Of a stretch of 40,855 bases of DNA, positions 35,796-40,855 are shown one piece after another. A program made the position numbers and the translations under genes. Location: NCBI GenBank assembly GCA_024399965.1, contig JAKSNJ010000014.1, positions 1 through 40,855 of the forward strand. Reading direction: 5' to 3'. The notes under the pieces were generated by a model. The model was not told the DNA's origin, did no database searches, and worked only from the letters and a program-made list of their open reading frames with translations. Numbering within the stretch: the first letter of the stretch is position 1; each line of letters opens with the position of its first letter. The stretch comes from Paludibacteraceae bacterium. GTDB lineage: Bacteria; Bacteroidota; Bacteroidia; Bacteroidales; Paludibacteraceae.

Positions 35796-37237
35796 AAGTT
35801 GCATCGTTGTTTTGTGGTTGCGGTGGTATGGATTTAGGTGTCATCGGTGGCTTTTCGTATCTTGGTAAGGAGTACGGAGAAAATTCTTTCGAAATTGTGT
35901 ATTCTATTGATAACGACGAGTATTGCACTAAAATATACAACCAAAATTTTCAGCATAAATGTGAGATAAAGGATGTGCGCGAGATAGACGTAAAGTCTAT
36001 GCCAAATTTTGATATACTGATTGGTGGATTCCCCTGCCAGTCATTCTCTATCTCGGCACAAAACCCTCCTCGTTTGGGATATAAGGATGAAAGAGGTATG
36101 CTATTCTTTGAGATGGTCAAGATTCTCAAGGAAAAGAAGCCTCGTTTCTTCATAGCTGAGAATGTTAAAGGAATTATGTCTGCCAACAAGGGCAAAGCAT
36201 TCCCAGTGATTATTGAGGAATTCCGAAATGCAGGCTACATCGTGACACACAAACTTCTTTTAGCAAGCGACTATGGTGTTCCTCAAAAACGTGAGCGTGT
36301 CATTATAGTAGGTTTCCGTGATGCAGAAGATTTTGCAAAATTTAGATTTCCAACACGAGTTCCGATAAGAGAGCGTAAGGTTCTTGGTGATGTTATTCAG
36401 GAAGAAAATAACCATAATGAGTCTCTTTTTTTTAGTGAACGTGCTGTGGCTGGAATGATGGCTGTTCGTGAGAAAATGAATAAAGGTCGAGCGATGCGTC
36501 TGGATGAGCCATGCAATACGATAAGTGCGCATTTGGCTAAGGTTAGTTTAAATAGTACCGACCCTGTGTTTATGGTTGGGGAGCGTTTCCGTCGATTCTC
36601 AACTCGTGAGGCAGCTCGTATTCAGTCTTTCCCGGATTCGTTTGTACTAAATTCCGTTGCAGAGGTTCGCCAATACAAAGCAATTGGAAATGCTGTTCCT
36701 CCGGTGATGATGTGGCATGTGGTTAAATCGTTGCAAAACGTTATGTCTATTCATCAGTTGAATATGAAGGAAATGCTAAGTCTTTTTCCAGATTCAATTG
36801 TACGGAATAACTCATTAGACAATACATCAAAAGGAACTGGCACATCATGTAAATTAGATATTGATGATACCAAAAATGTATTGGTTAGCTTGGTAAAGGC
36901 GGATAACATGGAGCAATATCTTGATCAATCCGCCAAAATTTATTACACTGGTAAGAAATTCCCCTCTACAGTTCACCTTAATAAATTGTACTACTTCATG
37001 CCATACGTGAAAGGCAAAGGTATTAAGGATTTATATTTTATTAAGGTTGCTCGCGTTGGTACTCGAAAAGAAGGGAAACCTGACAATGACCCTAACGATT
37101 TGCGTTTAGTCTTTGAAATAGAATTTATAAAATCTCTCTTTGACGAATATAAAAAGATAAATTTGCCAATTTGGGACACATTCAATGATACAACTCTTGC
37201 TGGACTAATGAATGCATTACTATGCCCGACCGTATGA
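35783..37237 (+). CDS. DNA (cytosine-5) methyltransferase 3 with C-terminal extension
   Basis: 484 aa. Motif I, SLFCGCGGMDLG; IV, IGGFPCQSFSISAQ with catalytic Cys85; VI, ENV (126-128); VIII, YGVPQKRERVIIVG; IX, ARIQSFPDSF; X, AIGNAVPPVM. The methyltransferase ends near residue 330. The remaining 150 residues are an extra domain: a linker, then a beta-rich unit (YYTGKKFPSTVHLNKLYYF, DLYFIKVARVG, LRLVFEIEFIKSLF) that I do not recognise. It could be an accessory DNA-binding or regulatory domain. Overlaps vsr by 16 bases, the usual pairing of a C5 methyltransferase with a repair enzyme for T:G mismatches. Confidence 0.9.
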   Translation: MEKLKVASLFCGCGGMDLGVIGGFSYLGKEYGENSFEIVYSIDNDEYCTKIYNQNFQHKCEIKDVREIDVKSMPNFDILIGGFPCQSFSISAQNPPRLGYKDERGMLFFEMVKILKEKKPRFFIAENVKGIMSANKGKAFPVIIEEFRNAGYIVTHKLLLASDYGVPQKRERVIIVGFRDAEDFAKFRFPTRVPIRERKVLGDVIQEENNHNESLFFSERAVAGMMAVREKMNKGRAMRLDEPCNTISAHLAKVSLNSTDPVFMVGERFRRFSTREAARIQSFPDSFVLNSVAEVRQYKAIGNAVPPVMMWHVVKSLQNVMSIHQLNMKEMLSLFPDSIVRNNSLDNTSKGTGTSCKLDIDDTKNVLVSLVKADNMEQYLDQSAKIYYTGKKFPSTVHLNKLYYFMPYVKGKGIKDLYFIKVARVGTRKEGKPDNDPNDLRLVFEIEFIKSLFDEYKKINLPIWDTFNDTTLAGLMNALLCPTV

Positions 37238-37668
37238 CTTCCAAACAGCGCCACCGCTGCATGTCCCATATACACAGCAGCGGAACCAAGCCCGAAAAAG
37301 CGGTGCGGAGTTGGTTGTGGAGACACGGTTACCGCTATCGGCTGAACGTGAAAAGCGTACCGGGCAAGCCGGATATCGTGATGCGCAAATACCGCACTGC
37401 CATCTTTGTCAACGGCTGTTTCTGGCACGGACACGAGGGCTGCAAGGATTTCGTGATGCCCAAGTCCAATGTAGCATTCTGGCAGTCCAAAATAGACAGG
37501 AACAGGGAACGCGACATACGCAATTATCAATTATTAGCGGACAACGGCTGGCAGGTTATTGTCATTTGGGCTTGCAAACTGAAGGAGGATATGGAACGGA
37601 CCATGTCGGAAACCGTAATCGCCCTGAACCGCAATTATTTGCGTATCGTCCAAAACAAGAAACGGTGA
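37222..37668 (+). CDS. vsr: Very short patch repair (Vsr) endonuclease
   Basis: 148 aa. Nicks 5' of the T in T:G mismatches that arise from deaminated 5-methylcytosine. MTSKQRHRCMSHIHSSGTKPE is the family N-terminus; Asp51 in GKPDIVM and His69 in GCFWHGHEGC match the catalytic Asp51 and His69 of the E. coli enzyme; Cys66, His71, Cys74 and Cys118 fit the structural zinc site. Distinctly richer in G+C than the three methyltransferase genes, so it may have joined the unit from a different source. Starts inside the end of methyltransferase 3. Confidence 0.92.
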   Translation: MPDRMTSKQRHRCMSHIHSSGTKPEKAVRSWLWRHGYRYRLNVKSVPGKPDIVMRKYRTAIFVNGCFWHGHEGCKDFVMPKSNVAFWQSKIDRNRERDIRNYQLLADNGWQVIVIWACKLKEDMERTMSETVIALNRNYLRIVQNKKR

Positions 37669-37710
37669 TGGTAGAGCCGGGTAAGGGAACGATATAAAAA
37701 CACTGCCACA

Positions 37711-37725
37711 CGTTGTTGCACAACG
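37711..37725. repeat. Short perfect palindrome
   Basis: CGTTGT-TGC-ACAACG: a 6-bp stem with a 3-base loop, between vsr and the terminator. No T run, so not a terminator by itself. Confidence 0.4.
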
Positions 37726-37785
37726 CAATAATATTGAGTGTAGCTAAGAGGACGGGAAGAGAAAAATAATGTTCAAAACTTATAT

Positions 37786-37817
37786 AAACCACTCATTGTC
37801 AAATGGGTGGTTTTTTT
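37786..37817 (+). terminator. Rho-independent terminator of the restriction-modification operon
   Basis: 12-bp stem with one T-G pair: AAACCACTCATT (37786-37797) and AATGGGTGGTTT (37802-37813), 4-base loop GTCA, then a run of T to 37817. Confidence 0.85.
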
Positions 37818-37824
37818 GTTCCGT

Positions 37825-38028
37825 ACCGCTGCCGAAATCAGCGCCCGATTGTCCTTTTTGGGCAATATCAAACAGCCGATGGAATTAAGACAATTAGGGA
37901 GACTACTTTCATGCCACTCTTTCATGCCACTCAAAACAACAGGTGGTAAACGAGGGTATTTCGTGGTAGAACATGCTAATAATCAGCAAAATGCGAAAGA
38001 TATTATTAACGAATTAGAAATTCCATAG
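37825..38028 (+). pseudogene. C-terminal remnant of a mobile-element (VapE/DUF3874-like) protein
   Basis: A 68-codon open frame (TAAEISARLSFLGNIKQ...RGYFVVEH...) that looks like the winged-helix end of a larger replication protein of the VirE/DUF3874 type: a helix, then LRQLGRLLSCHSF, then a G-K-R-G-Y hairpin. The frame continues upstream into the terminator with no sensible start codon, so the rest of the gene is missing. It contains two directly adjacent 13-bp repeats (TTTCATGCCACTC, 37907-37932). Family assignment is from pattern memory only. Confidence 0.4.
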
Positions 38029-38121
38029 TGGCGTGAGTGGCATGAAATATATATAATGTATATAATCCTCGTGCGTAGAGATAAATATAAAAGTTATAGA
38101 AACTCACGCCACTCACGCCAC
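38028..38121. repeat. 13-bp perfect inverted repeat pair flanking AT-rich DNA
   Basis: GTGGCGTGAGTGG (38028-38040) and its exact reverse complement CCACTCACGCCAC (38109-38121) frame 68 AT-rich bases. The left arm runs into GAGTGGCATGAAA (38035-38047), the exact reverse complement of the 13-bp repeats at 37907 and 37920; the right arm is part of a tandem ACTCACGCC array (38102-38126). Possibly the end or origin of a lost mobile element. Confidence 0.6.
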
Positions 38122-38270
38122 TCACACATCCCAAAAACTAAACATTATGAAACAAATTTATATGGAACGAAATCGCCGTTTATTGGTTGCAGCACGATAG
38201 ATGTGGTTGTTTGCGACCAACAATTTTTCGGATTTTGTTGTATCTTTGCATCGTCAAACGAGAAAAAAAA

Positions 38271-38310
38271 CGTATTCATCCTATACTCATCCTATACTCA
38301 TCCTATACTT
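38271..38310 (+). repeat. 11-bp tandem repeat (CTATACTCATC), second locus
   Basis: Three to four units: a variant CGTATTCATC, then CTATACTCATC twice and a degenerate CTATACTTCGC. Same unit as at 12589-12643, about 25.7 kb away, both in non-coding DNA. Confidence 0.8.
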
Positions 38311-38330
38311 CGCGTTCGGCAACAAGGTCG

Positions 38331-38405
38331 CCTAATAGGACGCTGACGCTACAGTTTAGAGGACGGCGTAAGCGCCTACAGTTTAGAGGACGCTGCGCTA
38401 ATAGA
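38331..38405 (+). repeat. REP-like element, three tandem units
   Basis: Three related units of about 24-27 bp, each of the form (TTTAGA)GGACG-[C/G rich]-CGC(CT)-A-CAG. The middle unit has the hairpin GGCG-TAAG-CGCC. AGTTTAGAGGACGGCG (38354-38369) also lies at 27597-27612 on the other side of the island. Confidence 0.65.
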
Positions 38406-38505
38406 ACGGGCAAAGCCATAGAGGGTATGAATAAAAGAAAACAATATAAAAAGGCGATGCTATATGTTACTACACATCCGGACAATACGGGGGGCGGTGG
38501 TTTTA

Positions 38506-38537
38506 TTTGCATATATCAAAAAAAAGTCGTACCTTTG
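38506..38537 (+). promoter_or_regulatory. Bacteroidota-type promoter for the FISUMP lipoprotein pair
   Basis: TTTG (38506-38509), 20 bases, TACCTTTG (38530-38537); the ATG at 38602 follows after a 64-base leader. Confidence 0.8.
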
Positions 38538-38601
38538 CACTTGATTTCTAAAAAGTGAGGAAAACAACTAAAAACATTAACTCAAAAATGTTACATACAA
38601 T

Positions 38602-39552
38602 ATGCCAAAGTTCCTCTATATGTTTCTGTGCGCAATTCTTTTACTGGGATTCTTGTCCTGCAACAAGGATGATGATCTTACGAAATGTATTGCAAAGACT
38701 GGCAATGCCACAGATATTACGGCATTCACCGCTAAAATTTCCGGTTATTGCAATCAAAAGAATACCACAGGACTATCTGTAACATACGGAATAGAATACT
38801 CCAATACCGATCTTACAAGGAACGCTATCGTTCTAACTGCCTCTGGAATGGACGAAAAGGGTCTTTTTTCTGTTGATATTGAAAATCTAAATCCGGGAAC
38901 AGAATATTTCTACCGCACATTTGTCTTATACAACAGAGTTTATTCATTTGGAAATGTGAAGAGTTTTACAACATTAGCGCATCCCGAGCCGGAAAAGGTG
39001 GACTTGGGAGTAGGATTAATGTGGGGCTCATTCAATATCAGCACATCTGCTCCTACTAATTATGGGAAATATTACTCATGGGGAGAGATCAAAACCAAGT
39101 CATGCTATACATGGGAGTCATACCTGTGGAGTGACGATGATGTTGCTTCACGAGAATTGGGAGGTTTATGGCGTACGCCTACCGCTGAAGAGTTTGGTAA
39201 ACTTGTTTCTGGGTGCTATTGGCAATGGTTTGATAACTACAAAAATTCAGGTGTCAAAGGTTACGCGGTATATAAGGCAAAAAATAATGAAGATAGAGGA
39301 AAAAAGAACTCCGAACCTATTTCTGCATCTTATTCGCCGGACAATGACGTCCATATCTTCCTTCCGGCTTCCGGATATGCTTCAAAAGAGGAGTTATATG
39401 ATATTGGGAGCAACGGAAATTATTGGACCTCATCTCTTTCCCCATCAACTTCAAACAGTGCTTATTATATCTATTTTGATTCCGAAAACATAGAGGCAGG
39501 TAAGTGTGAGCAACGCTATTACGGACAATCTATCCGTCCTGTCTTTGATTGA
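38602..39552 (+). CDS. Lipoprotein with Fn3-like and FISUMP domains, copy 1
   Basis: 316 aa. Lipobox LGFLSC with Cys20. Residues about 25-125 form a beta-sandwich similar to fibronectin type III (GLSVTYGIEYS, NLNPGTEYFYRTFV). The C-terminal 180 residues fit the FISUMP family of Bacteroidales: KVDLGVGLMWGSFNIS, KYYSWGEIKTK, DDDVASRELGGLWRTPT, GVKGYAVYKAK, IFLPASGY, YWTSSL, RYYGQSIRPVFD. These are surface or periplasmic proteins of unknown ligand. The pair appears to be read from the promoter at 38506. Confidence 0.85.
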   Translation: MPKFLYMFLCAILLLGFLSCNKDDDLTKCIAKTGNATDITAFTAKISGYCNQKNTTGLSVTYGIEYSNTDLTRNAIVLTASGMDEKGLFSVDIENLNPGTEYFYRTFVLYNRVYSFGNVKSFTTLAHPEPEKVDLGVGLMWGSFNISTSAPTNYGKYYSWGEIKTKSCYTWESYLWSDDDVASRELGGLWRTPTAEEFGKLVSGCYWQWFDNYKNSGVKGYAVYKAKNNEDRGKKNSEPISASYSPDNDVHIFLPASGYASKEELYDIGSNGNYWTSSLSPSTSNSAYYIYFDSENIEAGKCEQRYYGQSIRPVFD

Positions 39553-39578
39553 TAAATTGAAAATAATCAATAACCAAT

Positions 39579-40670
39579 ATGAAAAAATTTACTTTATTGA
39601 TCTGTTTTGTTATCGCTTTGGTTTCGTGCGAAAAATCCAAATTGGAAAACCCTGACATTGCCCAAACCGGTGAAGTTATCGAGTTAGGCGCTTTTTCTGC
39701 CAAAATACAAGGTGTTTGCCGACAAAAACCGGAAAAGGCATTGTCTGTCATCTATGGTATAGAATATTCCCAAAATGACCTCAACACAAACGCGACAGAC
39801 GTTGAGGCCACACAAATAGATTTTAATGGCACATTTGATGTTTGCATCACTGGACTGACTGCCAATACATCATACTACTATCGCGCCTATGTGTTATTCA
39901 ACAAAGTCTATTACTTCGGTGATATCAAAACTTTTGTCACATCCTCACACCCACAGCCGGAAAAGGTGGACTTAGGTGTGGGAGTCAAATGGGCCTCATG
40001 CAACATAAGCGCCTCCTCACCGGAAGAAGTTGGAAAATATTATGCATGGGGTGAGACCGCGCCTAAATCGTTTTACAGTTGGGGTACGTATGCGTGGTGT
40101 AAAGATGGGCAAGAACTGCAACTGACGAAATATGTTCCTACTGATGCTCCGGAATACTGGTTCGGTAATGGTCCCATTGATGGCAAGACTATGCTTGACC
40201 TTGATGACGATGTGGCCTATAAGGAACTTGGCGGGCCGTGGCGTATGCCAACTATTCAAGAATTCGGCGACTTGGTATCGGGCTGTTTCTGGCAATGGTG
40301 TACTGACTACAAAGGTTCCGGCGTTCGGGGATATATTGTATTCAAGGCGAAAACTCCGGAGGATAGAGGCAAGAGACAATCTCCGGAATATTCAGAAGAT
40401 ATCGTGATAGGGGACTATTCCATAGATGATGTCCACATCTTTCTTCCCGCTGCAGGGTTCCGTTGGGACGATGTTACAATGGGAGACAAAGGAGATGTGG
40501 TTTTGGGATACTACAGATCTTCCTCTCTTCAAGCAGTTGGTATTCCCAATTATGCTGGTGGCACTCCCAATTATGCAGTTGATTTGTGTTTCAGTGTCTT
40601 CTATACAGATACTGCCGATTATTACGAGCGTTGTTTCGCAATGCCCATCCGCGCTGTAGCGGATTATTAA
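39579..40670 (+). CDS. Lipoprotein with Fn3-like and FISUMP domains, copy 2
   Basis: 363 aa, 26 bases after copy 1 and clearly its paralogue: lipobox ALVSC with Cys17, ALSVIYGIEYSQ, GLTANTSYYYRAYVLFN, KVDLGVGVKWASCNIS, KYYAWGETAPKS, DDDVAYKELGGPWRMPT, IFLPAAGF, and AMPIRAVADY at the end. It is longer owing to inserts (about residues 172-200 around YVPTDAPEYWFGNG and near the end). No enzyme residues recognised. Confidence 0.85.
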   Translation: MKKFTLLICFVIALVSCEKSKLENPDIAQTGEVIELGAFSAKIQGVCRQKPEKALSVIYGIEYSQNDLNTNATDVEATQIDFNGTFDVCITGLTANTSYYYRAYVLFNKVYYFGDIKTFVTSSHPQPEKVDLGVGVKWASCNISASSPEEVGKYYAWGETAPKSFYSWGTYAWCKDGQELQLTKYVPTDAPEYWFGNGPIDGKTMLDLDDDVAYKELGGPWRMPTIQEFGDLVSGCFWQWCTDYKGSGVRGYIVFKAKTPEDRGKRQSPEYSEDIVIGDYSIDDVHIFLPAAGFRWDDVTMGDKGDVVLGYYRSSSLQAVGIPNYAGGTPNYAVDLCFSVFYTDTADYYERCFAMPIRAVADY

Positions 40671-40691
40671 TCATTCCGCACAGTTCTAAAC

Positions 40692-40727
40692 AAGCGGTTG
40701 CGCGTATGTGCAGCCGCTTTTCTTTTG
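40692..40727 (+). terminator. Rho-independent terminator after the FISUMP pair
   Basis: Stem AAGCGGTTGC (40692-40701) and GCAGCCGCTT (40710-40719) with one T-G pair, 8-base loop, then TTTCTTTT. Confidence 0.8.
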
Positions 40728-40738
40728 TATTAGGGGGG

Positions 40739-40757
40739 CTGAAAGTGGCGGCTACCT
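40739..40757 (-). repeat. Stray copy of the 5S rRNA 3' end
   Basis: CTGAAAGTGGCGGCTACCT here repeats the bases at 40833-40851 at the right edge, which are the 3' end of 5S rRNA on the minus strand plus a few bases downstream. It is followed by unrelated sequence (GTCGCGTTCGG). Confidence 0.6.
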
Positions 40758-40798
40758 GTCGCGTTCGGCACTGCAATCGCAAAATAACAATGCCACAT

Positions 40799-40834
40799 AA
40801 AAACAAAGAAGCCCGAGATTGCTCTCGAGCTTCT
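40799..40834 (-). terminator. Terminator of the leftward rRNA operon
   Basis: AGAAGC-x-CGAGA (40807-40818) pairs with TCTCG-x-GCTTCT (40823-40834) with one mismatch and a 4-base loop. On the minus strand it is followed by TTTGTTTT. Confidence 0.75.
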
Positions 40835-40838
40835 GAAA

Positions 40839-40855
40839 GTGGCGGCTACCTACTC
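40839..40855 (-). rRNA. rrf: 5S rRNA, 3' end only
   Basis: The minus strand at the right edge reads GAGTAGGTAGCCGCCAC, the conserved 3' end of Bacteroidota 5S rRNA. A terminator lies just past it. The rest of the 5S gene and presumably an rRNA operon lie to the right of the window. Confidence 0.75.

Larger units (their letters stand above)
38029..38601 (+). other. Gene-free repeat-rich stretch right of the island
   Basis: Holds the inverted repeats (38028-38121), a 17-codon frame at 38146-38199, a lone -7-like TATCTTTG at 38241-38248 with no -33 box at the right distance, the 11-bp repeats, the REP-like array, a 43-codon frame at 38427-38558 that overlaps the next promoter, and that promoter. 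None of the small frames is convincing as a gene. Confidence 0.5.

Noticed and set aside
38146-38199. 17-codon frame beginning MKQIYMERNR
   Set aside because: It looks like a natural start but is too short to support, with no promoter at the right distance. It could be a truncated gene head.
38271-38405. Possible CRISPR array
   Set aside because: Units are 11 and about 27 bp directly adjacent to each other, with no spacers of constant length and no cas genes.
38427-38558. 43-codon frame beginning MNKRKQYKK
   Set aside because: It overlaps the promoter of the next gene and shows no recognisable family.
1-40855. tRNA genes
   Set aside because: I saw no cloverleaf with a GGTTCGAATCC-type arm, but a covariance search would be needed to exclude one.

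Overview
The window looks like chromosomal DNA of a Bacteroidales bacterium (phylum Bacteroidota). Four clear promoters have the TTTG-N20-TAnnTTTG form used by the Bacteroidota sigma factor. Shine-Dalgarno sequences are not conspicuous. There is a type IX secretion (T9SS) lipoprotein, SprE/PorW, along with proteins bearing T9SS-type C-terminal domains and lipoproteins with Bacteroides-type FISUMP domains. No species can be named from the sequence alone.

Layout. (1) 1-8.7 kb is ordinary metabolism and housekeeping: the tail of a secreted protein, a leftward nlpC/P60-nadB pair, a leftward uxaB-uxaA-comF operon (hexuronate catabolism plus a ComF-like protein), then rightward ychF and a Na+/Ca2+ exchanger. 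The uxaB and ychF promoters are divergent and overlap. (2) 8.9-18.3 kb holds two copies of a three-gene set of secreted modular proteins (large, middle, small), followed by an outer-membrane barrel. The gene boundaries cut an InlB-like beta repeat at the same point each time, and only the third protein of each set has a T9SS-type anchor domain. (3) 18.3-27 kb is a tightly packed rightward run: a Thr/Ser-rich repeat lipoprotein, a DUF5715/M15-like protein, tsaB, sprE/porW, priA, a small secreted protein and a DUF2147 protein. (4) 27.1-27.9 kb has an orphan HigA-like regulator and three copies of an 18-bp element, ending in a strong terminator.

(5) 27.85-37.7 kb is an AT-rich defence island. 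Its first operon is four abutting genes: a DNA cytosine-5 methyltransferase; an 848-aa protein with an Hsp90/MORC-like GHKL ATPase at the N-terminus and a histidine-kinase-like ATPase at the C-terminus, joined by a coiled coil; a receiver-like protein; and a CHAT/caspase-like protease. I read this as a possible undescribed defence system in which two-component-like signalling is coupled to a protease. The second block is a type II restriction-modification set: a C5 methyltransferase, a DUF3883 PD-(D/E)XK nuclease, another C5 methyltransferase with a C-terminal extension, and a Vsr mismatch endonuclease.

(6) 37.7-38.6 kb is a scar region with a terminator, the remnant of a mobile-element protein, 13-bp inverted repeats and two kinds of short tandem repeat. 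One of these also lies left of the island and the other lies within the secreted-protein cluster. (7) 38.6-40.7 kb has two related FISUMP lipoproteins. The last bases are the 3' end of a leftward 5S rRNA with its terminator, so an rRNA operon lies to the right.
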